Source: Taklimakanibacter albus
GTDB taxonomy: Bacteria > Pseudomonadota > Alphaproteobacteria > Rhizobiales > Aestuariivirgaceae
Assembly: GCF_016595235.1 (NCBI RefSeq)
Contig: NZ_JAENHL010000007.1
Coordinates: 1,992,043-2,056,042 of the forward strand
Direction of reading: 5' to 3'
Length of the DNA stretch: 64,000 nt
Numbering within the stretch: position 1 is the first letter of the stretch; each line of letters opens with the position of its first letter. A program made the translations under genes and the position numbers. Shown in pieces: positions 34,091 through 42,003 of this stretch. The notes under the pieces were generated by a model that saw only the letters and a program-made list of their open reading frames with translations, ran no database searches and was not told where the DNA came from.

Positions 34091-34104
34091 TTGCTGCACC
34101 GCAA
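34091..34104. promoter_or_regulatory. Fnr/NnrR-type box between pseudoazurin and nnrR
   Basis: TTGCTGCACCGCAA fits TTG(A/C)-N6-(T/G)CAA exactly. Its centre lies 68 bp from the pseudoazurin start and 69 bp from the regulator start, so one site may serve both directions. AATAGT at a suitable distance toward pseudoazurin may be its -10. Confidence 0.6.
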
Positions 34105-34166
34105 ATAACCGGCATGCGAGACTGCGACCTTCCGTCCCGTCCGCTGCTGGCAGGAGCGCCTTTCGC

Positions 34167-34859
34167 GTGTACACGCTCGACCGATCTTTGATTGCCGGCC
34201 TGCCGCCTTTTTCAGGCCTGAGCCGCCCCGATCTCGATGTGATCCTGGAGAAGGCGCGGCCGCTCCGCATCGCCGCGGGCCAGGCGGTGTTCGAGCAGGA
34301 TACCGAGGCGCATTCCTTCTTCCTGCTGCTCGACGGTCATGTCCGCGTCGTGAAAACCACCGCCGACGGCCAGCAGGTCATCATGAGATATATCAGCGCC
34401 GGTCAGCTCATCGGCATCGCCACTGCGCTCGGCCGCACGACCTATCCGGCGACGGCGATCGCCGCCGTCGATTCGCTGGCCCTCGCCTGGCCGAACGAGG
34501 CCTGGCACGAGCTCGCCCGCCTCTATCCGGCCTTTGCCGCCAATACCTACAAGATGGTCAGCGCCCGCATGGAGGAGGCGCATGAGCGCGTCGTCGAGCT
34601 CGCCACCGCCCTCGTCGACCGGCGCGTCGCCCATGTGCTTCTGCGCCTCATCGAGCAGACCGGGCGGCGGACCGAATATGGCATCGAGATCGGCTTTCCG
34701 ATTTCCCGCCAAGACATCGCCGACATGACCGGCACGACCTTGCACACGGTGAGCCGCCTGCTCACCGCCTGGGAGCATCAGGGTTTCGTCCGCAGCACCC
34801 GCAAGCGCGTCACCGTCGTCGATGGTGCGCGCCTGCTCGACCATGTCGGACGTGTGTAG
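34167..34859 (+). CDS. nnrR: Crp/Fnr family regulator (NnrR-like)
   Basis: A 230-residue protein with a cyclic-nucleotide-binding-like beta barrel (residues 20-125, FFLLLDGHVRVVKTT) and a C-terminal helix-turn-helix (SRQDIADMTGTTLHTVSRLLTAW in part), where the TLHTVSR helix belongs to the Fnr/NnrR class. No N-terminal cysteine cluster is present, so it is not an oxygen-sensing Fnr; the location beside nirK, pseudoazurin and nnrS points to NO/nitrite-responsive NnrR. It probably binds the boxes at 31193 and 34091. Confidence 0.85.
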   Translation: MYTLDRSLIAGLPPFSGLSRPDLDVILEKARPLRIAAGQAVFEQDTEAHSFFLLLDGHVRVVKTTADGQQVIMRYISAGQLIGIATALGRTTYPATAIAAVDSLALAWPNEAWHELARLYPAFAANTYKMVSARMEEAHERVVELATALVDRRVAHVLLRLIEQTGRRTEYGIEIGFPISRQDIADMTGTTLHTVSRLLTAWEHQGFVRSTRKRVTVVDGARLLDHVGRV

Positions 34860-34867
34860 AGCTACCA

Positions 34868-34912
34868 CCCCTACCCCCGAGGTGCCCGCCGAAGGCGGGC
34901 CTCTAAGGGGGG
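34868..34912. terminator. Hairpin between convergent nnrR and ccoS
   Basis: GAGGTGCCCGCC and GGCGGGCCTC pair around a GAA loop with a two-base bulge, extended by CCCC/GGGG outer pairs. Located just after the nnrR stop in the space between two converging genes, it can serve as a bidirectional transcription end, though no strong U-run is present. Confidence 0.5.
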
Positions 34913-34940
34913 CAAGCGGCAAGGCCCATGTACCTGGATC

Positions 34941-34979
34941 ATGCTTCGAGGCTCGCTACGCTCGCACCTCAGCATGAGG
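34941..34979. repeat. Dispersed palindromic repeat A, half copy
   Basis: ATGCTTCGAGGCTCGCTACG and following bases to CATGAGG match, in reverse orientation, the left arm of the repeats at 22981 and 50921. Only one arm is present, so this copy is a solo or decayed element in the nnrR-ccoS gap. Confidence 0.65.
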
Positions 34980-34987
34980 ATATCGCT

Positions 34988-35137
34988 CTAACGCTCCATC
35001 TCGTCATCGAGCAGGATGCGCTGGGCGGCGCCGTCGAGATCTTCATACTGGCCGCTTTTGAACGACCACAGGAACGCCCATAGCGCCGCTCCGCCGAGGA
35101 GCAAGGCCAGGGGGACGAGATAGACGAGACTGCTCAT
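34988..35137 (-). CDS. ccoS: cbb3 oxidase assembly protein CcoS
   Basis: A 49-residue single-helix membrane protein (MSSLVYLVPLALLLGGAALW) with the cytoplasmic sequence FLWSFKSGQYEDLDG typical of CcoS/FixS, needed to place haem and copper in CcoN. The start codon overlaps the ccoI stop by four bases (ATGA), which supports co-translation. It is too short for usual gene-length cut-offs. It ends the minus-strand cco cluster. Confidence 0.92.
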   Translation of the reverse strand: MSSLVYLVPLALLLGGAALWAFLWSFKSGQYEDLDGAAQRILLDDEMER

Positions 35138-37299
35138 GTGGCCCTCCCGCGCAATCGGAGCGCATTGGCGACGACGACGATCGATGACGCCGACATGGCG
35201 AGCGCCGCAAGCAGCGGCGTGACATAGCCGGCCATGGCGAAAGGCAGCGCCAGGACATTGTAGAAAATGGCGAGCGCGAAATTTTGTCCCACCAGCTTCT
35301 TCGCCTCCCGCGCGATGCGCATGGCGAAAGGCACGGCGGTGAGCGAGCCATGCAGGAAGACGAAATCGGCGGCATTGCGCCCGATATCGGCAGCACTTGC
35401 AGGCGCCATCGAGGCATAGGCGCGCGCCAGCGCCGGCGCGTCATTGAGCCCGTCGCCGACCATCAGCGCCTTGCCGAGACCCGCGACATAGTCCGTCTTC
35501 TCTTTGGGCAGCATGGCGCCCATCGCCTCTTCGATACCGAGCCCATCGGCGAGGCGGCGCACGATGGGCCGCGCATCGCCCGACAGAATGAGAGGTGTTG
35601 CTCCCAAAGCGCGAACCTCAGCCACGGCCTCCTTGGCGCCCGGCCGCAGATCGTCCTCGAAGATGAAGCTGGCGACCGGCTTGCCGTCTTCGCACAGCAC
35701 TGTGGCGTCTTTATCGCCCCCACCAGCCCACGCGGAACGCCCGAGCCGATAGAGACGCCCGTCGATCCTGGCCTCGATCCCCGAACCTGGAACCTCGGTG
35801 AAATCCGTCGCGACATGCGTCCGGCCATCGTCGTGAAGTGACAGCGCCCGACAGAGCGGGTGGTTCGACTGCTGCGCCAAGGCAGCAGCAATATTAAGCG
35901 CCCGCTTGTCGATCGTCGCCTCATTGACGAGACGCGGACGGCCCAGCGTGAGCGTGCCGGTCTTGTCGAAGGCGACCTGGTCGATCTCGGCGAGGCGCTC
36001 GAGCGCGGCGCCGTCCTTGACCATGATGCCGCTTTCGAATAGCCGCCGCGCCGCCACCGCCTGAACGATCGGCACGGCAAGGCCCAGCGCGCAGGGACAG
36101 GTGATGATGAGGACGGCGATGGCGATGCTGATCGAGCGGTACCAGTCGCCGGTGGCGATGAGCCAGCCGACGAGGGTCAGCAGCGCCAGGCTGTGCACGA
36201 CTGGCGCGTAATAGCTGGCGGCCCGGTCGGCGACACGGCGGTAATGGCCGCGGCTGTTTTCGGCCGCCTCCATCAATTGCGTCATCTCGGCGAGGAAGGA
36301 GTTGGCGACACTCGATTGCGCCCGCAAGGTGAGAGCACCGGTGAGATTGAGCATGCCGGAGCGGAGCTTGTCGCCGGCCGCCACCTTTTGCGGCTGCGTC
36401 TCACCGGTGGCGAGCGAGCAGTCGATGTCGGACTGGCCGGTTTCGACCACGCCGTCGACCAATATGCGCTCGCCCGGCGTCACCTGCAGCAGCATCTCAG
36501 GCTCGATGGCCTGAGCGGGCAGATAGTCTCTGGCGCCATCGGCGTGGATGACCGTGGCGCCGCGGGGCGTGAGCCGCACGAGCCCCTGGACCGCCGAGCG
36601 TGCTTTCTCACGCATCAGGTGATCGAGCACGCGCCCGATCAGCAGAAAGAAGATGAGCGAGACGGCGGCATCGAAATAAGCATGGGCACCACCGATGATC
36701 GTATCATAGAGGCTCAAGCCGAAGGCGAGCAGCACGCCGATCGAGATCGGCACATCCATATTGGTGCGCCCGCGCTTCAGCGCCGACCAGGCGGAGAGAA
36801 AGAAGATGCGGCCGGAATAAACGAGCGCCGGCAGAGCGAGACCGGCCGAGATCCAGTGGAAGGCCTGGCGCGTATCGGGCTCCGCGCCGGACCACACCGA
36901 TACCGACAGCAGCATGATGTTCATCGAGCAGAAGCCGGCCACCGCCATGGCACGGATGAGACGGGCGAGCTCGGGATCGCTGCGTTCCTCCGGCGTGAAG
37001 AGATGCGCGTCATAACCCAGATCGCGCAAGGTCTCGATGATCGGCGGCGCCGCGGCGCCCCGCCATTTCACCGCAACCCGCTTGCTCGACAGATTGACCC
37101 GCGCCGCCTCGACGCCGGTGACGTGTTTGAAGGCGCTTTCGATGGCGCCGATACAATGCGCGCAATGAATGCCGGGAACCGAAAGATCGCTCTGGCGCAG
37201 GCCGTCGCCGAGATCGCGGCTGGCGAGGATGACCTCGTCGGCCGATGGCGGCCCGAGCAGCTGGGCGCCGGCCGTCGCCGCCTGGCCGCAGCAGCTCAT
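35134..37299 (-). CDS. ccoI: Copper-translocating P1B-type ATPase CcoI/FixI
   Basis: A 721-residue pump that supplies copper for cbb3 oxidase assembly. An N-terminal Cys-rich start (MSCCGQ) and an HMA domain with GIHCAHC precede eight membrane helices; the intramembrane metal motif is CPCALGLAVP, the phosphorylation site DKTGTLTLG and the hinge GDGLNDAPAL. Length and the CPC motif fit the FixI subgroup rather than CopA. It overlaps ccoS and the DUF2189 gene by four bases each. Confidence 0.94.
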   Translation of the reverse strand: MSCCGQAATAGAQLLGPPSADEVILASRDLGDGLRQSDLSVPGIHCAHCIGAIESAFKHVTGVEAARVNLSSKRVAVKWRGAAAPPIIETLRDLGYDAHLFTPEERSDPELARLIRAMAVAGFCSMNIMLLSVSVWSGAEPDTRQAFHWISAGLALPALVYSGRIFFLSAWSALKRGRTNMDVPISIGVLLAFGLSLYDTIIGGAHAYFDAAVSLIFFLLIGRVLDHLMREKARSAVQGLVRLTPRGATVIHADGARDYLPAQAIEPEMLLQVTPGERILVDGVVETGQSDIDCSLATGETQPQKVAAGDKLRSGMLNLTGALTLRAQSSVANSFLAEMTQLMEAAENSRGHYRRVADRAASYYAPVVHSLALLTLVGWLIATGDWYRSISIAIAVLIITCPCALGLAVPIVQAVAARRLFESGIMVKDGAALERLAEIDQVAFDKTGTLTLGRPRLVNEATIDKRALNIAAALAQQSNHPLCRALSLHDDGRTHVATDFTEVPGSGIEARIDGRLYRLGRSAWAGGGDKDATVLCEDGKPVASFIFEDDLRPGAKEAVAEVRALGATPLILSGDARPIVRRLADGLGIEEAMGAMLPKEKTDYVAGLGKALMVGDGLNDAPALARAYASMAPASAADIGRNAADFVFLHGSLTAVPFAMRIAREAKKLVGQNFALAIFYNVLALPFAMAGYVTPLLAALAMSASSIVVVANALRLRGRAT

Positions 37300-38084
37300 C
37301 TCATGGCCTTATAGGCATGCCAGGTGGCATGGCCGAGCAGCGGGAAGACGATGATGAGCCCGATGAGCGCCGTCGCCACGCTCACCAGGAACAGCGCCAG
37401 CACGATGATGCCCCAGGCGATCATCACCGGCAGATTGTTCCACACCAACGAGATGCTGGTGCCCATGGCGGTGAAGGCGTCGACATCCTCGTTGAGCAGC
37501 ATCGGAATGGAGAAGGTGCTGATGGCAAAGGAAAAGGCGGCGAAGAGTCCGCCGACCGCCGTGCCGACCAGCAACATGGCCCAGCCGGTCCAGGTGGTGA
37601 ACAGCATCTGGGCGATGTGATCGAGGCCCGGAAACGGCGTCAGCCCGAAGAACAGGGCATAGATCAGCACGGCGGCGCGCATCCACAGCAGCATCAGGCC
37701 GCACAGGATGGCACCGGTGAACCAGATCTGCCCGCCCGAGCGCGGCCTGACGAAGATCATGCGGGCGAGCGAGACCGGCTCCTTGTTGGCGAGGGCGCGG
37801 CTCTTCTCGTACAGACCCACGGCGAGGAGCGGCCCGACCACCATGAAACCGGCAAGCGCCGGAAAGAGGATATAGTCATAGCCGAGCCGGTAGAGGCCCC
37901 AGACGATGGCGAGCGACACGGCGAAGACGGCAAGCCCATAGGCAAGGCTCGGTCCTGGCTGGGTGAGGAAATCGCGCCAGCCGGCCTTGAGCCATGCGAA
38001 AGCGGCGCCGGCCGGCAGATTGCGGCGGTTGCGCTCGATATAGGGCCGATCACCGGTCTCATTCGTCGTGCTCGAGGCGGTCAT
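37296..38084 (-). CDS. DUF2189 membrane protein
   Basis: A 262-residue integral membrane protein with about six helices, matching the DUF2189 family (LKAGWRDFLTQPGPSLAYGL and RPRSGGQIWFTGAILCGL). Members are often found beside cytochrome oxidase genes, but no function is established. The ATG at 38084 is chosen because sequence from there is collinear with the family; the frame is open to 38264 but that stretch reads as the opposite phase of the small upstream gene. It overlaps ccoI by four bases, suggesting a part in the oxidase or its copper supply. Confidence 0.83.
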   Translation of the reverse strand: MTASSTTNETGDRPYIERNRRNLPAGAAFAWLKAGWRDFLTQPGPSLAYGLAVFAVSLAIVWGLYRLGYDYILFPALAGFMVVGPLLAVGLYEKSRALANKEPVSLARMIFVRPRSGGQIWFTGAILCGLMLLWMRAAVLIYALFFGLTPFPGLDHIAQMLFTTWTGWAMLLVGTAVGGLFAAFSFAISTFSIPMLLNEDVDAFTAMGTSISLVWNNLPVMIAWGIIVLALFLVSVATALIGLIIVFPLLGHATWHAYKAMR

Positions 38085-38098
38085 CCCGGATCTCCCTT

Positions 38099-38287
38099 TC
38101 AACAGGCGGACTTCGCGGCCTGATAGGCGCCGCCTTCGCCCTTTTGATGCGGCACGCAATCGGGCTGCGACGTCACCGCGACATAAACGAGATGCGCATT
38201 GGCGGCGAGGAGGATGACGAGACAGAACCCCGCCACGGCAAAGGCGAAGAACCGCCACGACCATCGCCCTCTGGCCAGCACCGTCAT
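38099..38287 (-). CDS. Small single-helix protein in cco operon
   Basis: A 62-residue protein with one membrane helix (FFAFAVAGFCLVILLAANAH) and a short periplasmic tail carrying two cysteines (QPDCVPH and a C-terminal Cys). Its ATG at 38287 overlaps the ccoP stop by four bases, so it is translated with the oxidase. It is not recognisable as CcoH (which is longer) and is not CcoQ, which has its own gene. It might be an accessory or small subunit; function unknown. Confidence 0.75.
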   Translation of the reverse strand: MTVLARGRWSWRFFAFAVAGFCLVILLAANAHLVYVAVTSQPDCVPHQKGEGGAYQAAKSAC

Positions 38288-39162
38288 TGTGGTGGCCTCA
38301 GTGCGTCGACATAGAGCGCCAGGATCTTGATATCGACATCCGAGAGTCTGCTGCCCCAATGCGGCATGTGACCTTGCCGGCCGGAATAGACGCTGGTGAA
38401 GACGGTATCGAGACTGCCGCCATAGATCCAATATTTGTCGGTGAGGTCCGGCGCGCCCATATCCTGCTTGCCCTTGGCGTCCTCGTCGTGACAGCTCACG
38501 CAATTGGCGGCAAAGACTTCCTTGCCGACTGCGACGGCCGGCGCTTCCGCCGGATCGTCGCTTCCAAGACCGGAGAGCGAGCGCACATAGGCGACGACAT
38601 TGCTGATCTGCGTCGCATCGAGCACGCCGTCGCGGCCGAAGGCGGTCATCTGCGAGATGCGTGTATCCTCATTGGTCGAGTTGATGCCGACGCGGATCGT
38701 CTCGGCGATCTTGTCGGGCTCACCCCCCCACAGCCAGGACTTGGCGCTGAGATTGGGGAAGCCCGGACCGCCGCTCGCCTTCACACCGTGGCAAGCGGCG
38801 CAATTGTCCTCGAACAGCGTACGACCGGCGATCTGGACCCGGCCCATGAGATCGGGATCGGCCTGAATGGCGGCGAAATCCATCGCCGCGATCTTGTCCA
38901 CCCAGGGCGCCCGCCCCTGGCGGGCCTCCGCCACCTGCTTGGCCACGATCTCGCGCTGGTCGATGCCCAATATGCCCTTGGTATAGGTCGACCACAGAGG
39001 CCAGGCCGGCATCGCGATCCAGTAGCCGATGGCGAACAATGTCGTGACGGTGAGGAAGAACAGCACGACGCGCGGCACCGGCGTGTCGAGCTCCTCGATG
39101 CCGTTCCATTCATGACCGGTCGTCTCGCGGCCGGTGATCGGATCACGCTTGCCTAGCTCCAC
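38284..39162 (-). CDS. ccoP: cbb3 oxidase dihaem cytochrome c subunit CcoP
   Basis: A 292-residue membrane-anchored cytochrome c. The N-terminal helix (residues 31-50) is followed by two haem sites, CAACH at 121-125 and CVSCH at 221-225, each with a later methionine. Electrons pass from here to CcoO and CcoN. The start is GTG at 39162, overlapping the ccoQ stop by ten bases. The DEWNG-like N-terminus (HEWNGIEELDTP) is the CcoP hallmark. Confidence 0.95.
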   Translation of the reverse strand: MELGKRDPITGRETTGHEWNGIEELDTPVPRVVLFFLTVTTLFAIGYWIAMPAWPLWSTYTKGILGIDQREIVAKQVAEARQGRAPWVDKIAAMDFAAIQADPDLMGRVQIAGRTLFEDNCAACHGVKASGGPGFPNLSAKSWLWGGEPDKIAETIRVGINSTNEDTRISQMTAFGRDGVLDATQISNVVAYVRSLSGLGSDDPAEAPAVAVGKEVFAANCVSCHDEDAKGKQDMGAPDLTDKYWIYGGSLDTVFTSVYSGRQGHMPHWGSRLSDVDIKILALYVDALRPPQ

Positions 39163-39314
39163 GGTCTGTCATCCTTGTCGAGAATGCTGTTCTTGGCGCG
39201 GGTGAAGCCCGCGCGGTTGGCCGGCCAATAGGCATAGATCACCACGCCCACCGCCAGCGCGATGAGATAGAAGAGGCCCCAGCTCTTGGAGAAGGCGACG
39301 ACCATATCATGCAT
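39153..39314 (-). CDS. ccoQ: cbb3 oxidase small subunit CcoQ
   Basis: A 53-residue single-helix protein (MHDMVVAFSKSWGLFYLIAL, then VVIYAYWPANR). Size, the helix and the WPANR ending are typical for CcoQ/FixQ, which stabilises the oxidase. ATG at 39314 lies three bases after the ccoO stop in overlapping context; GTG at 39320 would add two residues. It sits in the canonical place between ccoO and ccoP. Confidence 0.92.
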   Translation of the reverse strand: MHDMVVAFSKSWGLFYLIALAVGVVIYAYWPANRAGFTRAKNSILDKDDRPWS

Positions 39315-39316
39315 GA

Positions 39317-40060
39317 TCACTCTCCAATCTTGGTCTGTTCGGTCTTCTGGGCGGCGTCGGTGAGCTTGCCCAGGATCTGCAGATAGGCGACGAGCGCATC
39401 CATCTCGGTGAGCCGTCCGGCATTGCCGTCGAAGGCGCGCATATGCGTCGCCGCGCCATAGCGCTCGGTGACGCCGGCGGCCGCGTCGCTTTCGGGCGTC
39501 GCCTGGCCGAAAGCATCCTTCGCCGCATTCTCGATCATCGCATCCGTATAGGGCACGCCGACATCGCGCATGGCTCTCAGATGGCCGGGAAGGTCATCGA
39601 TCTTCAGTTCGTTGCGCAATAGCCAGCGATAGGCCGGCATGACCGATTCCGGCACGACGTCACGCGGATTGTAGAGATGCGCGACATGCCAGGCGTCGGA
39701 ATATTTCTCGCCGAGGCGGGCGATGTCGGGCCCGGTGCGCTTCGAGCCCCACAGCATCGGATGATCATATTGCGACTCGACCGCCAGCGAATAAGGCCCA
39801 TAGCGCTCGACCTCGTCGCGCAAGGTACGGATCATCTGCGAGTGGCAGGCATAGCAGCCTTCCCGCATGTAGATATTGCGCCCGGCGAGCTCGAGCGGCG
39901 TATAGACCCGCATGTCGGGGGCCGCCTCGACCGTGTTCTTGATGGTGAAGAGCGGTGCGATCTCGACGATGCCGCCGATCGAGGCGACAAAGATGATGGC
40001 GAGCACGAAGCGTATCGTATTGCGTTCGATCTTGCGGTGGAATTCGGACATGTCCGTCAC
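39317..40060 (-). CDS. ccoO: cbb3 oxidase monohaem cytochrome c subunit CcoO
   Basis: A 247-residue membrane-anchored cytochrome c with one N-terminal helix (residues 17-37) and the haem site CYACH at 69-73 (REGCYACHSQMIRTL). Axial methionine candidates follow in ESVMPAYRWL. It overlaps ccoN by four bases (ATGA). Length is normal. Confidence 0.96.
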   Translation of the reverse strand: MTDMSEFHRKIERNTIRFVLAIIFVASIGGIVEIAPLFTIKNTVEAAPDMRVYTPLELAGRNIYMREGCYACHSQMIRTLRDEVERYGPYSLAVESQYDHPMLWGSKRTGPDIARLGEKYSDAWHVAHLYNPRDVVPESVMPAYRWLLRNELKIDDLPGHLRAMRDVGVPYTDAMIENAAKDAFGQATPESDAAAGVTERYGAATHMRAFDGNAGRLTEMDALVAYLQILGKLTDAAQKTEQTKIGE

Positions 40061-41715
40061 TCCCCCGCCTGCAGGACCGGATCGCGGCCATAGCTCGGCA
40101 CATCGGTCCCACCATCGCTTTGCGCCCGCTCCCGCTTGGCGACGCGGATCGTCATCAGCACATTATAGGTGCCGACGATCGCGCCCAGGAGGAACAGCAG
40201 GCCGCCAAAGGCGCGCGCGATATAATAGGGATGCATCGCGACGAGCGAGTCGATGAAGGAATAAGCGAGCGTCCCGCTGTCCGTATAGGTCCGCCACATC
40301 AGCCCCTGGATGATGCCGGAATTCCACATGGCGAAGACGTAGACGACGGTGCCGACGAGGGCGAGCCAGAAATGCACCTCGATGAGGCGCGCCGAATACA
40401 TCGTCTCGCGCTTCCACATCCACGGCACCAGCGCGTAGATCGAGCCGAAGGTGATCATCGCCACCCAGCCAAGGGCGCCCGCATGCACATGACCGACAGT
40501 CCAGTCGGTGTAATGCGACAGCGAGTTTACGGCGCGGATCGCCATGAACGAGCCCTCGAAGGTCGAGATGCCGTAGAAGACGGCGGCGACCATCATGAAG
40601 CGCAAGGTGGCGTCGTCGCGCACCTTGTGCCAGGCGCCATTGAGGGTGGCGAGCGCATTGCCCGCCGATGCCCAGGACGGCACCAGGAGCACGATCGAGA
40701 AGGTCATGCCGAGGGTCTGCACCCATTGCGGCAGCGCCGTGTAATGCAGGTGGTGCGAGCCCGCCCACATATACATGAAGGTGATGCCCCAGAAGCTGAT
40801 GATCGACAGACGGTAGGAGAAGATCGGCCGGCCGGCGCGCTTCGGCAGGTAATAATATAGCATGCCGAGGAACCCGGCGGTCAGGAAGAAGGCCACCGCA
40901 TTATGGCCGTACCACCATTGCGTCATCGCGTCCTGGACGCCCGAGAAGGCCGAGTAGCTCTTGAAGCCGCCGAACGATACCGGCACCGCCAGGTTGTTGA
41001 CGATATGGAGGATCGCCACGACCAGGATGAAGGCCATGTAGTACCAGTTGGCAACATAGATATGCGGCTCCTTGCGGCGCGCCAGGGTGCGGATATAGAT
41101 CAGGAAATAGACGACCCAGACGATGACCAGCCAGATATCGGCATACCATTCGGGCTCGGCATATTCCTTCGACTGGGTGACGCCCATCATATAGCCGGTG
41201 GCGGCGACGATGCAGAACAGGTTGTAGCCGAGGAGCACGAACCACGGGCTCAGCTGGTCCGGCAAACGGGCGCGTGAGGTGCGCTGCAGCACATGGAACG
41301 AGGTGGCGATCAGCGCATTGCCGCCGAAGCCGAAGATGACGCCGCTGGTATGGATGGGGCGGAGGCGGCCGAAGCTCGCCCAGGCGGCATCGATGGTGAG
41401 GTCCGGCCAGGCGAGCAGCGCCGCGACCCAGACACCCACGAACATGCCGGCGATCGCCCACAGCATCGCGAGCACGATGCCGACCTTGGTCGGATCGTCG
41501 TAATATTGTTCAAATTGCGCAGGATTTGGCTCCGGAGCGTAGAATTTACGCAAGAGCGGGATGCCGACGCCGATCGAGGCGGCAATGACCAGGAAGCCAT
41601 GCAGGCCGAAGGGTGTGCCGCGTCCCGCCACCGCCATGGCGAGGCCCAGAAACGACATCACAATAAGAATGAGTAAAGCCGATTGCCGTTCGGCGACCGT
41701 CAACCGTGCAATCAT
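40057..41715 (-). CDS. ccoN: cbb3 oxidase catalytic subunit CcoN
   Basis: A 552-residue haem-copper oxidase subunit I with at least twelve helices. Segments such as FGFGGNALIATSFHVLQRTS, WWYGHNAVAFFLTAGFLGML and FEGSFMAIRAVNSLSHYTDW carry the conserved histidines for low-spin haem, CuB and haem b3. ATG at 41715 is preferred over an open frame reaching 41811, because the latter runs through the FixK-type box and has no membrane character. It leads the ccoNOQP operon. Confidence 0.95.
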   Translation of the reverse strand: MIARLTVAERQSALLILIVMSFLGLAMAVAGRGTPFGLHGFLVIAASIGVGIPLLRKFYAPEPNPAQFEQYYDDPTKVGIVLAMLWAIAGMFVGVWVAALLAWPDLTIDAAWASFGRLRPIHTSGVIFGFGGNALIATSFHVLQRTSRARLPDQLSPWFVLLGYNLFCIVAATGYMMGVTQSKEYAEPEWYADIWLVIVWVVYFLIYIRTLARRKEPHIYVANWYYMAFILVVAILHIVNNLAVPVSFGGFKSYSAFSGVQDAMTQWWYGHNAVAFFLTAGFLGMLYYYLPKRAGRPIFSYRLSIISFWGITFMYMWAGSHHLHYTALPQWVQTLGMTFSIVLLVPSWASAGNALATLNGAWHKVRDDATLRFMMVAAVFYGISTFEGSFMAIRAVNSLSHYTDWTVGHVHAGALGWVAMITFGSIYALVPWMWKRETMYSARLIEVHFWLALVGTVVYVFAMWNSGIIQGLMWRTYTDSGTLAYSFIDSLVAMHPYYIARAFGGLLFLLGAIVGTYNVLMTIRVAKRERAQSDGGTDVPSYGRDPVLQAGE

Positions 41716-41797
41716 GATGTTGCTGCCACTATAGTCAAGATGATCATCGCGTGACCCCCCTTGCACTATCTCTAGACGAGCGCTTTCCGCCCCGTCT

Positions 41798-41811
41798 TTG
41801 ATCTGGCGCAA
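41798..41811 (-). promoter_or_regulatory. FixK/Fnr box upstream of ccoN
   Basis: TTGATCTGGCGCAA fits TTG(A/C)-N6-(T/G)CAA on both strands. Its centre is 89 bp before the ccoN start; GATAGT (41765-41770, minus strand) stands at the right distance for a -10. Low-oxygen activation of the cco operon is expected. The remaining 288-bp gap to the HlyD gene shows nothing else. Confidence 0.6.
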
Positions 41812-42003
41812 ATTCCGCCGCCAGCCGACCAGACAGCCCCCTGGTCAAGTTCCATTCAAGCACGAGACGGCGCGCGACGCAAAACCCGGGTGGCGGAGAA
41901 GACGCACGCCGGAACGGGGGCATTTGCCAGTATTGCCTTCGCGCAAATCCCCGCCGATGATGCCGGAACGTGAGTCTTCCATCTGTCACTACCGAGGGCT
42001 GTC

